A stretch of DNA of 64,000 nucleotides from Embiotoca jacksoni (GCA_022577435.1 JAKOON010000028.1:5690571-5754570), one strand, 5' to 3'; shown: positions 48,806 through 60,179, numbered from the stretch's first letter. Made by a program: numbers and translations. The notes: a model not told the origin generated them from the letters alone.

Positions 48806-51285
48806 GGATTACCAACGTTACAGTTGTTATTTACGCTACTATCGCTTGTAAAGGAGCAACAGTTTTGTTCTTAAACAATAGTACTGTGTTTATAATCACA
48901 GTGTAGAAAGTGGGACATTTTTCATTATGAACCTTTTTCATCTAAAATCCTCCCTCTATAAATAAGACTCAATCAATCAAATAGGTAAACGTAAACTATC
49001 ATAGTTTATCACATATGTGGGGTGAAGGCAGTGAAAAGAAAACATAGTGACACTTCGGGCTGGAGATAGGCCTATATTTAGGCCTACAAAGCCTTTCACA
49101 TCGTGAACGTTGTTTCTAACATACTCGCCTCTGTTCTCCACCTAGTGACTCCACCAGAGGGTGCACCAGAAAAAACAATGATACCACGAGAACATCTTGA
49201 TTTGCCTGATGTAAACAATGAACATGGCGACAATTAAGGGGGTCACTACTCGGGACCGCCCCCCATTCCGTATTTTCAGCCTTTTCCGGTGTGCATGGAC
49301 ATAACAGTCTCGGACTAGTTGCCATTTAGTTTTGCAGGCCCCTGACCCTGTCACATCTCCATACGGCCCCCTCACCGCCCTCACTGTTCAGGTGTTCATT
49401 TTTGAGAACGTGCACAAATAACGCTCAAAACTCGCAGGATATGCGAGGCAGCCACCGTGCACACGTGAAGGCGTAGTTTAAAGCAAGTACATCTCATGCC
49501 TTACTTGACGAGGTGACTCACTTCACACTATTATAACCATGACATGACACCTGTTATAAACATTATGAATGATTATAATGTTGTCAATCAGTCAGTTATG
49601 TGACTTTTATTGTAAAGATGTCTTCTTTGTTATGACAACTTGACAAGGCCACAAGTAAAACAGTGTTTGTATGTTTGCCCTCCCAGTGTTTTTTATTTTT
49701 ATTTTTTTCTTCCTCCTATAATGTGTTCATTTGTGAAAGTGAGCCCGCCCATGGCCTTACAGTCTGCAACCTTTTTCACCCGCAGCTGTGGTTTCACTGA
49801 ACTGCACTTCTAATGTGTTGTTCTCCGCTGCTGCACTGGATATCGTTTAGAGGGAGGGAGATCTCCTTTGCATGTTTGAGCTGAGTCATAAATATTGTTA
49901 AATCATGTTGAAAGGTTATTTAGTGACTTTTACATTAGCATGGGTTGAAAATTGGAGTGGTTGACATTTTTGAGATGGCCTAATGAGTACACAGAAAATC
50001 AAGCAACAGGAAAGCAAATTGTTCTGTGTACATCATTACATGTAATGCAGAAAATATTTGTGAGAAAAGGGGTTTTATTTTTGCCTCTTGTCGGTAAAAG
50101 GTTGAGATTTGCATATAAATTGACCATTCTATTTCTCCCACTGCAGCCCTTGCAGCCTTTATTTAGTTTGTGGTCATGTTAACGAGTTCTGTTCGTATGA
50201 CTAAATGTGGGACTACTTATACAGTACAGTTGAATGTATACTGTCTGTTAGGGCAGTGGCCTCATTTCTAAATTAGACTACTATGTTCCAACATTTGTAA
50301 AACCAGCAGGTTTTGTATGTTATCAGTTCTTTTTGATGCAAGTCATAGAATGAGCACAAACAAATTGTGGGCAGGAGTTTCATCCCCAAAATATATGTAG
50401 CACAAACTTGAAATAAATATATCCATGCAACATCTTTTTTTTGTCGTTGTTGTTGCTTTAAAGATAACAAATATCAAGAAACAGACGACACAAGAAATGA
50501 AACCAAATTCAACTCTTAACGGGATACAGAGCTTCCACTGTTTATACAATAAATTTTAGAGCCAAGAAAGCGAAATGTACATCATCGCTGACGGTGATGG
50601 CAGTAATCCTAAACTCAACAACATCAATACATGAACACACGCACTAAGATATGAACTTTTATAAAGGAATACACACGGCAAGACAATTAATCGAGCTCAG
50701 CGTTAGTTCAGGCAGGCCACAAAGTCAGGCTCAGCTCTCTTGACAGCTACAACAGCTGATCTCGAGGCCAACGCACCCATCACCTGCTGGCTCAGCTGAT
50801 TCCTCAGCTGCGTTCATTTGGCAAATCTCAAACAGGATGCTTTTTTTAAGTCTCTTCAGCCAGCTTTCCTGCACTGCTTCACCCACCACCACCCCAGCTC
50901 CTCCCTTCATACGGTGTCTGACTTAATCAATGTCATTCCTGTTGTCATTGATGCCTGCTCTGTTTTGTCCGTGGTCTTGCTGCTGCTCTCTTTGCCTCAG
51001 GCTTCCTCTTATGCGCGTGGGAGGGCGGGGAGGTCCCAGAACAGAGGGATACTGCCAAATGTAACTCACTGCACATATAAACTCTTTCCCTGACTAAAGT
51101 GGTCCAGACTGAACTTATTTTTTGAAAAGGATAATTTAAGAGAGGTGTTACTCTTTGTCACATGCTCTGGAAATAGTACTTCTATAACAGCTCTGTAGCT
51201 GGTGAAATAAAATGAACGTCCAGCTATCCCAAGTCCCCCAGAGCCACAAACAGTTTACTGAACAAATTTATATTTGGTCGTTGCA
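48806..51285. other. unassigned region with a CpG-richer block
   Basis: From about 49085 to 49500 CpG is clearly more frequent than in flanking DNA (about twenty sites by eye). It could be a promoter, an unmethylated regulatory block or a younger transposon. No TATA box, exon or open frame of note was found. The rest is unremarkable. Confidence 0.35.
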
Positions 51286-51289
51286 AACA

Positions 51290-52770
51290 AGCCTGGTCAA
51301 AATGATTGGCATTTCCCAATATTGAAGTGTACAATTGAGAATATCATTGGACAAATATTTTAAAAAGACCAACTTTGTACACTTCATTTAATTAAATGTC
51401 ACAGGTTACTGAACAAAAAAACAACAACTTGCATAATAGTGAAACAAACATGAAATGTACCCAGAACACAATTGTTGACACTCTTCACTAACGTTTGTTT
51501 GCAGAAACTTTGGACAGCAATAAAAGCCTCTAAATGTTTCTTGTAACCACCTGAGCTTTCTATCTGCTTGGAGTTTCTGCTATGCTTTCAACCTCTTTTA
51601 CGTTTGGATGTTTTTCTTTTTACATTTGTAGATGTCAGCTCTCTCCAATGGTTTTCAGTGTGATTTAGGTCAGTGTTTTGGAACAGTCTCTCTTTTCCTT
51701 TTCAACCATTCTTTTGTTTTGCTGGATGCACGCTGTTGATCGTTGTCCTGGTTAAAAGACCCAAAACCTTCACCTCAAACCTAGTTATCTTACACTATGT
51801 AACACATATCGCTTTAACATAGTTCTAAAATATTCTGATTTTATTATCCCTTTGATACATCCAGTGCGTCCAGTACAAGAGGCAGTAGAGCAGCCCCACA
51901 GTATGATAGAACCTCCACCATGTTTTACTCGAGGTAGGGTGTACTTTTCCTTTTCGGCTTTATTTCATTACCCATAAACTGATGCACTGTGTTCCCAAAG
52001 AGCTCGAGTCTGGTTTCATATTCCAGTAAGGCAGGCCTGCTTCGTTCTTTTCGGTCATTTGCAACGATTCAAGCATTGTTAGGCCAGGGCTCGCCTGCCC
52101 ACATACATATGTTCCATGAAAAACCCTGAAACTATTTTGCGAGGGCTCTGTTGCTGCATCCTGAGCTTTGCGCCCACCCAAGACGATTGGAATTAGTTTA
52201 AGGAAGTATCAACTATTTTTAGTGTTTTTCCCTTTATACCAAAATGACACTGGATATGAGTGCAACCTGACCCTTCTCCAGCACTGACACAGCATGGTGG
52301 AGATACGTCTAGCTGCACAGGACTAGGTACAGGCTGAGACCACTCTTCCAGATTGGTCCAAATCAGCCTGAAACTCTCTAAATGTGATGCGTGGAGTTTT
52401 TATTTTCCAAAATCTGAACGTCAGATTTCTCTCATTGAGTTTTTTGTTCATGACACGTCCTGAAATAATCTAAACAGTTTTATCAGTGAAACGTCTTAAG
52501 CATTTCTGGTGCTCTCGGACACCTCTCTTGTGTTTTCTATTGTGAAAAACAAAGTGAAAAAAATCAGCCCCTTTTCATGCTGTAAAACCATCACTCATTT
52601 TATTTTTATTTTGTTTGAGGAACTACGTTAAATTCATCAACAGGTTTCCAATAATTATGTTCAGCGTACATTTTCCGTCTCCATTTTAACTTTACTATAT
52701 GAAAGTGTTCTGACCAGGACTTGAAGTGCAGTGTTGCCATTTGTAGCCGTTTGCCTTGAACTTGCATTAC
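51290..52770 (-). pseudogene. near-full-length Tc1-like transposon relic
   Basis: The plus strand is the antisense of a Tc1-type transposase and flanks. In order: CAAAATGATTGGCATTTCCC, AACTTGCATAATAGTGAAAC, GCAATAAAAGCCTCTAAATG, TTGTAACCACCTGAGC, AGACCCAAAACCTTC, GCAGCCCCACAGTATGATAG, ACCTCCACCATGTTTTACT, GTTCCCAAAGAGCTCGAGTC, CTGACACAGCATGGTGG, and a distal GAAAGTGTTCTGACCAGGAC. The transposase would read on minus from the high-coordinate side. Many stops and indels make it inactive. Ends are approximate, as no flanking TA duplication was confirmed. Confidence 0.85.
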
Positions 52771-52779
52771 AAAAAAGCA

Positions 52780-53100
52780 GACAATAAATTGCTGCAATCT
52801 GCATACACCTAATACGACACTTGCAAACTTCCCACTACTTTGCGTTGTCAAGAGCAGAACAGCTTTGTTTTGTTTCTTCCCTGTTGTACAGTTGGTCAGT
52901 TCAGACAAGGATGCCGTTTAGCATTTACTTATTTACATTGAGGAACAGCCTTTGGTGTGTTCATCAGAGAGAAAAAATTATAGTAATTCACTCCACTCCC
53001 CATGGCTGCATATGATACACTCATTATATTTGCATACATACATAAAAGTTCAGTAAATTACAGCCAGTGGCCTACCTCTGTAAAGCTTAGTCAATTCTTT
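52780..53100. other. unassigned non-coding DNA
   Basis: No repeat or exon recognised. Confidence 0.5.
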
Positions 53101-53538
53101 CTAAATGTCAGAACAAGGAAACCATCCATGAGGCCATTGATTGCTGGTTGTTGACTGTGCAAAGGATGAAAATGAAAAAACAAAAGACAAACAACTCCCC
53201 AAACATCTGATAAGGAAATGTGAATGTGCAAACAACTTGATTTTCAGCTGCTGTATCTTTGCATTCATCTTGAGTCCAAATCCAAATTCATAATGACCTT
53301 CTGGAAAAACTCGAAGGTTGTCTGGAAACTTTGGATCAAGGTCATAGAAGCTAAAAACACATGACGAACCCCATGATGATACTGCCTTCTTGTTCACTAC
53401 TTGAATGCTTTTGATCATAATTGCCACATTCTCTGGCTCTCCATCCCCATCTTCTTGGATCATGTAAATCCCCTTAACTCTGGTGTCCCTATCTGCATCC
53501 TGAGCAGCGGAGGCCATAACAACAAACGCAGAATACTT
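53101..53538 (-). pseudogene. decayed last exon of an uncharacterised fish protein family
   Basis: On minus, an acceptor (TTTTACTTAACAG, AG at 53540-53539) precedes an open frame beginning KYSAFVVMASAAQDADRD. It continues GIYMIQEDGDGEPENVAIMI, then NLRVFPEGHYEF and a C-terminal NAKIQQLKIKLF. This layout (GIY-I-D/E, then ENVAIMI/EDVGIVL, then a YP-LR or FPDNLR stretch, then KIQ-LK-KL) matches the C-terminal domain of a multi-copy fish family often annotated as SAMD3-like or uncharacterised. The middle (SSWGSSCVFSF) does not fit the family's usual LFGLIYAL segment, so at least one frameshift pair is likely. About 40 residues after the KLF motif are extra. Function unknown. Family assignment is from memory of the motif. 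Confidence 0.5.
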
Positions 53539-53549
53539 CTGTTAAGTAA

Positions 53550-54908
53550 AATGCTGAACACTGCAAACAAAACATCTATTGACAAAAATATAAATTAACA
53601 TTTTTAGCATCGCATCCTTAAGTCTACACGTATTTGATTGGCTGGAAATTAAGTAGATATCTGATGGGACACAGATCATTTCCTTTCAAAATAAAATGCA
53701 TTTGAGAATTGAGCTCCGGCAGGGGAGTCTCAAAACAGCTACCACAGGACTAAGCATAAAATGAGTGGACAGATGCACTATAGGCATATATATAGTAACT
53801 AAGAATAACTACAAAAAGCTGTTTCTCTGGTAAATACTCACCACTCTGGGGGGGAATTATTTATTTTTAGGTCACTGTTATCTTCAGATGTTTTAAAATC
53901 GAAGGGGAAAATAAACTATTGCTTTCAGAATTAAAACATTTAAGGAGAAGACAGATGCCAGGGGGTAACTTTGTTGTCAGTCCTCAGATTAAACACTGGC
54001 CAGGTGGAATCAAACTCATTACAGCCCTAAAAACCTAGATAGAAACCAAGGACAACTGAGGCTGTGCACTCCCACACAGGACATTTTTGTCAAATTCCAC
54101 TGACCTCATTTTAGTATGTTACAAAAAACAAACAAACAACAACAACAACAAAAAAAAAATATATATATATATATATTTGTGTGTGCATGACACATATCCT
54201 CATGTTCGATGGTCACACTAACAGCAACAGCATAACCAAATGATTTTGTTCTGCTCTTGGAGGGCCTCTCAAAACAATTATGCAGCATACAATGTTTGTA
54301 TAATGAGCAATCCATAATTTATTCTTGGTATAAACGCTCACAACCTTGAAGGGAAGTAAAGGCCTCTGAGACACAAAGTGGAACAATCTGAGCCGGTGCA
54401 TTTACAGCAGTTGGCAAGAAATTCCTGTTGGGCTTGTACAATTATTTTTTTAGGTTGCTGTCACGGTCTTCCTCTAAACTCTGTGAGAAGTATCAGCCCC
54501 TCTGTGATAAACTATAATTACATTGTATTTATTCATGCTGTTAACATTAATCATGAATCACTCCGGATCACAAGCAGCCTGCTGGTCAAATACAAAGGGA
54601 GCTCGGCATGTTGAAAAATGTCAAGTCGCTAATTTCAAGTACACATTGTGACTGAGGTAATAAATCCTTGCTACGGAGGCCACTTTGATTTATCAGCTCC
54701 AAATGTCCTTACTGCAAAGTGAGCAAACAACAAGATATTTGCTCAAGTAGCAATATGTGCGTAGCAAAGAAAGATGTGAGAAGTAACATTACAAAATATA
54801 ACAACTTGTGCGGGGGAAAAAAACATAACTTTTGCTGTGAAAGCAAAGTGTATTGACTTTGCTTTTACTGTATATGTTAGTGTATTAAGTTTAAAGTTAC
54901 AAAAATGT
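53550..54908. other. unassigned non-coding DNA
   Basis: Contains an AAC/A/TA compound simple repeat at 54122-54186. Nothing else recognised. Confidence 0.5.
54122..54186. repeat. compound (AAC)n-A-(TA)n-(TG)n simple repeat
   Basis: AAAC/AAC units, then an A run, then TA units, then a short GT run, all contiguous. Confidence 0.95.
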
Positions 54909-55763
54909 CATGTTGCAGCGCCAGATCATTGGTACATGGTTTTCTACATGGTGCTGAGGAAGATATGATGAGGTGAAGATTAAATATAAGGTCTGTCTTC
55001 ATCAGATTCTCTTCTGTGACGTCATCAGATCCTCTTTTGTAACGTCATCTGATTTCTCTTCTGTGACATCATGAGATTATATTCTGTGACATCATCAGGT
55101 TCTTTTTTGTGACATCATCAGGTTTTGTTCTGATATGATGAGGTGAAGATTAAAAATAAGGTATTCTGTGACATCATGAGATTCTCTTTTGTTACATCAT
55201 CAGGTTCTCTTTCGTGATGTCATCCGATTTTCTTCTCTGGCATCATCAAATTATCTTTTCTAACATCATCAGGTTCTCCTTTGTGACATCATCACATTAT
55301 CTTCTGTGACATCAGATTATCTTCTTTGACATCAGATTATGTTCTGTGACATCAGATTATGTTCTGTGACATCAGATTATGTTTGGTGAAATCATCACGT
55401 TCTCTTCTGTGATGTCACCAGATTCTCTTCTCTGACATCAGATTCTCTCCTATGACATCATCAGATTCTCTTGTGTGATGTCATCAGATTTTCTTTCGTG
55501 ACATCATAAGGTTCTCTTTTGTGACGTCATCAGATTCCCTTCTGTGGCATCATACGATTCACTTCTCTGGTATCATCAGGTTCTCCTTTTTGACATCATC
55601 ACATTCTCTTCTATGACATCAGATTCTCTTCTGTGACATCATGAGATTCTCTCCTATGACATCAGATTCTCTTCTGTGATGTCAGATTATGTTCGGTGAC
55701 ATCATCAGGTTTTCTTCATGTAATCTCAGGTGAACATTTTACGACTGAATGAGGCGTCTTTTT
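54909..55763 (+). repeat. minisatellite block, higher-order copy 1
   Basis: An array of about 23-bp units (consensus TGTGACATCATCAGATTCTC then TTC) preceded by a unique leader (CATGTTGCAGCGCCAGATCA ... GATGAGGTGAAGATTAAAT) and followed by a unique trailer (CTTCATGTAATCTCAGGTGA ... GAATGAGGCGTCTTTTT). A second leader fragment lies inside at 55134-55172. Some units are shortened to about 20 bp (near 55300-55390). Each unit has a TGACRTCA core. Stop codons recur in every unit, so it is not coding. Confidence 0.95.
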
Positions 55764-55789
55764 ATTTATTTTTTTATTTTGAAAAATAG

Positions 55790-56699
55790 CATGTTGCATC
55801 GCCAGATCATAGGTACATGGTTTTCTACATGGTGCCGAGGAAGATATGATGAGGTGAAGATTAAATATAAAGTGTTCTGTGACATCATCAGATTCTCTTC
55901 TGTGAAATCATCAGGTTCTCTTTTGTGACATTGCCAGGTTCTGTTCTCTGACTTCATCAGATTATTTTTTGTGACATCATCAGTTTCTATTTTTAGACAT
56001 CATCAGGGTTTGTTCTCTGACGCCATCAGATTCTCTTTTGTGACACCATCATTTCTCTTCTGTGACATTTTAAGATTCTCTTCTCTGACATCAACAGATT
56101 ATCTTCCGTGACGTCATCAGATTCTGTTCTGTGATATCATCAGGTGCTCTTCTGTTACATCATCAGGTTCTTTTTTGTGATGTCATCAGATTCTCTTCCG
56201 TGACATCATCACATTCTCTTTTGTGAAATCATCAGATTCTGTTCTGTGACATCATCAGTTTCTCTTCTGTGACATCATCAGGTTCCCTTTTGTGATGTCA
56301 TAAAATTATCTTCTCTGACATCAGTTTCTCCTTGGTGACAACATCATATTCTCTTCTCTGACATCATCAAGTTCTCCTTGGTGACATCATCAGATTCTCT
56401 TCTCTGACATCATCAGATTATTCTTCGTGACATCATCACATTCTCTTCTGTAACATCATATTATCTTCTGTGACATCATCAGGTTCTCTTTTGTGATGTC
56501 ATCAGATTCTCTTCCGTGATGTCATCAGATTCTCTTCCGTGACATCATTAGGTTCTGTTCTCTGTCGCCATCATATTATCTTCTGTGACATCATCAGGTT
56601 CTCTTTTGTGACATCATCAGGTTGTCCTCTGTGACATCATCAGATTTTCTTCATTTAATCTCAGATGAACATTTTACTACAGAATGAGGCGTCTTTTTA
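55790..56699 (+). repeat. minisatellite block, higher-order copy 2
   Basis: Repeats the leader, the 23-bp array and the trailer of the copy at 54909-55763 with small differences (leader CATGTTGCATCGCCAGATCA, trailer GAATGAGGCGTCTTTTTAG). Leader and trailer in both copies show the whole 0.9-kb unit was duplicated in tandem after, or together with, array growth. Confidence 0.95.
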
Positions 56700-56704
56700 G
56701 AATT

Positions 56705-57330
56705 CCATTCCTTCAATGCTTGAAAAACGACTGATTGTGTTCACTTCACTGTGGAGTGTGTGTGGAGGTCCAACTGGATTTAATACAAACAGCTGGAACA
56801 CATTCACTCTTAATAAACTTTTTATTTCCGACTTTCCCTCATTATTATATTATTGATCAAATAAAAAATTTAGTTAAAATTTCTTGCGATTTTTTTTTTT
56901 TTTCATTGGTATGTATCTATAGGTTCCCACTAGATGTACGTGTTTTTAATAATGTGTGATGTGCTTTCAGTTACATGATGAATAAAATATACACTATCAT
57001 ATTTTTTTCAGTCACTAGGGCCAAGCAAAATGTGGGACATCGTCTCAATATGTGCGACGTGGGAAGAGGCATAAAAATGCTGCGCACGTCCCACATAAAG
57101 TGGGACACCTGTTCACACTAGTTGTAGAAGACATTTGGCTTGTGCATGTGGCCCCAGTGTCATAGTGACTGACATTATGTCCGTATTAAGCCAGGTAAAT
57201 TTAAAAATGTGTGCCCCCATCGCAACCTCAGACCACCTTAAAATGCTAAAAAAATGTAACTATCTGCTCCATACCCACAGAAAACTGCTGAAGAAATATA
57301 TAGGTTTTCCAATTCTATGGCTTCTTCCTG
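56705..57330. other. unassigned non-coding DNA with a GTGGGAC palindrome
   Basis: Includes GTGGGACATCG at 57031 and a perfect 7-bp stem GTCCCAC / GTGGGAC at 57088-57106 with loop ATAAA. No ORF of note. Confidence 0.5.
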
Positions 57331-57331
57331 C

Positions 57332-57891
57332 TGTCACTGTTCATCCTTGTTGTTTAGTTTTGTCTTATTAGTTTCTCCCTGTCCATTTTCTCATTTAGTT
57401 TTGTCCATCTGTCTTTTCCTCATCCTCTGGTCCTGTTTGTCTCACTGTCCTGTCTTTCATTTTCACTTCCTCTTTCATATTGACAAGTCACCTTCTTGTC
57501 TCACTTCTGTTGTCTTAACTTCCTGTCCTCTCGTCTTCCCACGTGTCTTCATCGTCTTCCCCGCCCTGATCGTTTCCAGCTGCGTGCAATTATCTCCTGA
57601 CGTCCTGTGTATAAAGTCTGCGTGCTCCCTACTTCCTTTGTCAGCTCATCATTACTTCCAAGCTCGTTGTCTTAGCGAACTTAGTAAGTTCTAATGTTTG
57701 ACCTGTGTTTTTGCCCTTTGGACTTTGTTTTCGCCTTAATGTTTGTTCTTTTGTTCACTGACTTTACTTTTCTGAACTTCTGGACATTCACTGTACGTAC
57801 TTCTGCCAGTTAACTGTGGTACTGGTAAAAGTGTCTACCTTTACCAACCTATAGTGTCATGTATTTGAGTCCATCCTCCCACAATGTGACA
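57332..57891 (+). mobile_element. probable gypsy-type solo LTR
   Basis: A 560-bp segment starts TGTCAC and ends GTGACA. It is flanked by CCTGC (57327-57331) and CCTGA (57892-57896), a 5-bp duplication with one change. Inside it is T/C-rich with TGTATAAAGTCTG near 57608 followed about 30 bases on by CTTTGTCAG, consistent with a promoter and start site. No internal retroviral-like coding region or second LTR is present, so it would be a solo LTR left by recombination. It is not a gene. Confidence 0.68.
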
Positions 57892-57984
57892 CCTGACATT
57901 TTAAAGTTTTGTTTACTGCAAACAACTTTTGTGACAGCAACATTTGTTATGGCTTCATCACAGACAAACCAGAAGCCCAATTCC

Positions 57985-58265
57985 TTTCAACCCCTCAAGT
58001 CCTAGGTTGTTGTTGTTATTCATCTATTTATTTTTATATCCACCCATTGTCAGCTCTACAACTGTAAGACCAAAGTAAGCAACCTCTATGAATATGAGAC
58101 TCTTGGGAGAACTTTTTGGTTTGCTTTCCCCCATCACTAAGTTACAGTAAGATTTGACAAACTCCAGCAAATATTGTAATTTTTACTTCCACATAATCAA
58201 AGCTGTAATCTGCGATTTCAGATCTAAATGCTCTGGAGCCCATTCTGAAAAGGTGACTTTTTGTT
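57985..58265 (+). repeat. dispersed repeat family B, copy 3
   Basis: Has AACCCCTCAAGTCCTAGG, CTACAACTGTAAGACCAAAG and ACTCTTGGGAGAACTTTTTG in the order of the copies at 18190 and 36640. Confidence 0.5.
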
Positions 58266-58276
58266 TTTGTCTGCAG

Positions 58277-58344
58277 GGTCCAATGGAAGTGAAAAAGATG
58301 CCCTTGTGAATTTATCCAATACAGCATGGCCACGGTCAGATTAA
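58277..58344 (+). CDS. weak candidate alternative terminal exon
   Basis: Follows a strong acceptor (TTTTTGTTTTTGTCTGCAG, AG at 58275-58276). In the same phase as the exon at 20899 it reads SNGSEKDALVNLSNTAWPRS D then TAA at 58342. It could be an alternative last exon for the exon at 12415-12477, but the distance is 46 kb, no AATAAA was found nearby, and it directly follows a dispersed repeat. Most likely a chance acceptor. Confidence 0.15.
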
Positions 58345-58349
58345 GGAAT

Positions 58350-58932
58350 AAGCACAGCATTCTGAAATCTATAGTTTTATTGATTCTCGCCTTAGACGTT
58401 GCCTTTTATGCTTTTGGGCATCTCTCACTGTGTCTCGGTCGAGAAGAGGTACCGATAAACAATTTGACTGTTAATTTGTTGCGTTGTGTGTTGTGTTGGT
58501 CCACTAATGATTACCTCTGAGAAGACCAACATTTCCAAAGCTTCAAAGAACCGCCAGGGTAAAAACAGTAATCAAAACGAAACATCGTTGCAAAACGCTG
58601 TTCTTAAAAAGAATGAGAACTACAGATACTGAGCAATACCCACAATACAAAGCAGTAACATTGCTTTTAATTGAACTCTGAGGGGATTTTATAAGTCCCT
58701 GAAACTTGGTGGAGGCAGACAAAATGTTGCTGTGAAGGATTTTGGAAATGATTGCATGGCCTTGTTTCAGTTTCTTTCTTTAAGAAAAAGAAAGAAAGAA
58801 AAAAAAAATCACAGCCAAATTCTCGTGTTTGCCTCGGCACTCGAGACCTCTGTGAGGAAAAACTTTGTGATCAGTATCAGGTTTCATTACAGAGGATTTC
58901 GGCAGGATTTAATGAGATCATTTCAAACAATC

Positions 58933-58972
<40 letters not shown>

Positions 58973-59220
58973 CTATTATTTTAATCATGCATTCTGTTGT
59001 CTGTGTGAAATAATTTGTTGAAATCATTACTTTTTTTCTCTTGGAATGTTAAAACATTGGCTTACTAACTGCACCCAAGAAATGTACATTAACATAATTA
59101 CGATTTAAGATGTAGTCTTAATTATGATCAAGATACTCAATGCACAAGCCGGAAGCTCTCTAAATTTATTATTATACATATTAAAGCCATGCATTTTTTT
59201 GTGTGTGTGTGTAGCTTTAA
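58350..59220. other. unassigned region with a 33-base A run
   Basis: An A run lies at 58937-58969. It could be a retroposon tail, but no AATAAA or recognisable element precedes it. Confidence 0.45.
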
Positions 59221-59224
59221 AGGA

Positions 59225-59810
59225 AATATATCCTTGCAATATGTTCCATTCAGAACTTTTTGATGTGTTAGAGGCCTCTCCCAAACATCCATTGGATACA
59301 GACTGTTCAAAACTTATCCGACCAACATTGGCTCCCTGTATGATTTAAAATAACCGCTAAGATCTTACTGGGGACATTTAAAGTTCATTGTGGCCTTTCT
59401 CCGTGTTGTACAGTATATGTGACCTCTTCATCGTATATGTGCATGTGCGCAGCCTGAGAACCTGGGGCAGAGGACTTTTATCATTTCTCAAGCCGTGGCT
59501 GAAAACTAGAGGTGACAGAGTATTTGCAGTGGAGCCCCGAAGCAATGGAACAAGTTGCCTGAGGAAATCAAGTCACCCGAGTCAGTGACCTCTTTTGAAT
59601 CCCGTCTTAAAACATGCTTTTATCAGAGAGTCTTTCCTGCTTTAACTTGATTCTTATTGATCCAACTTTATTTTATTGTTTTAAATGCCTTTAACTGGTG
59701 TGTGAAGCAGCTTTTGATTATGTACATGCTTTTACTTGATTATTTGTATCTGCTTGTTGTGTTGTTGGTGGGAAGCACTTTGATTTGGGAAACAATAAGA
59801 TGATGGAGAG
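59225..59810 (+). pseudogene. L2-type LINE relic: reverse-transcriptase end and 3' tail
   Basis: The plus strand shows ILLGTFKVHCGLSP-like text near 59360-59400 and LPEEIKSPESVTSFESRLKT at 59555, both typical of the end of L2-clade ORF2 proteins. After a stop it runs into a T-rich 3' UTR with GGGAAGCACTTTGATTTGGG near 59770, the LINE tail motif. Frameshifts throughout; 5' truncated. Confidence 0.8.
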
Positions 59811-60179
59811 AAAAAAAAAGCTTTGTGGAGAGCTACACCCTGTGAGATTAACATATCAGCTCTGATTTAAACCACAGGAAAGTATCCTCTTTTTGCTAAT
59901 TTGCCTCAAAAACACCAGTCGCCAGTATGCGAAGATAAATAAGAATAAAGTCATAGGAAAGTAGAGTGTGAAGGCTTGCATGATTTTCCTGTCCAAAACT
60001 ATCACAGACCACATAACAGGATGTGTTAATGAAGTCTAAAATCCCATCTAGAATAGGACTTAGATGAAGCTTACTTTAAATTTGTCCACATACGAACATT
60101 TGCTCATTAGACTGAAACACAAAGTCCAGCTGACGCTGCTGAGAAAATCATTAGTGTTGTAATTATTTGGTTGCGAACC

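Noticed and set aside
54985..56660. CRISPR array
   Set aside because: Units are contiguous and diverged with no unique spacers, and the genome is vertebrate.
58937..58969. Tail of a processed pseudogene
   Set aside because: No AATAAA or recognisable spliced coding sequence precedes the A run.
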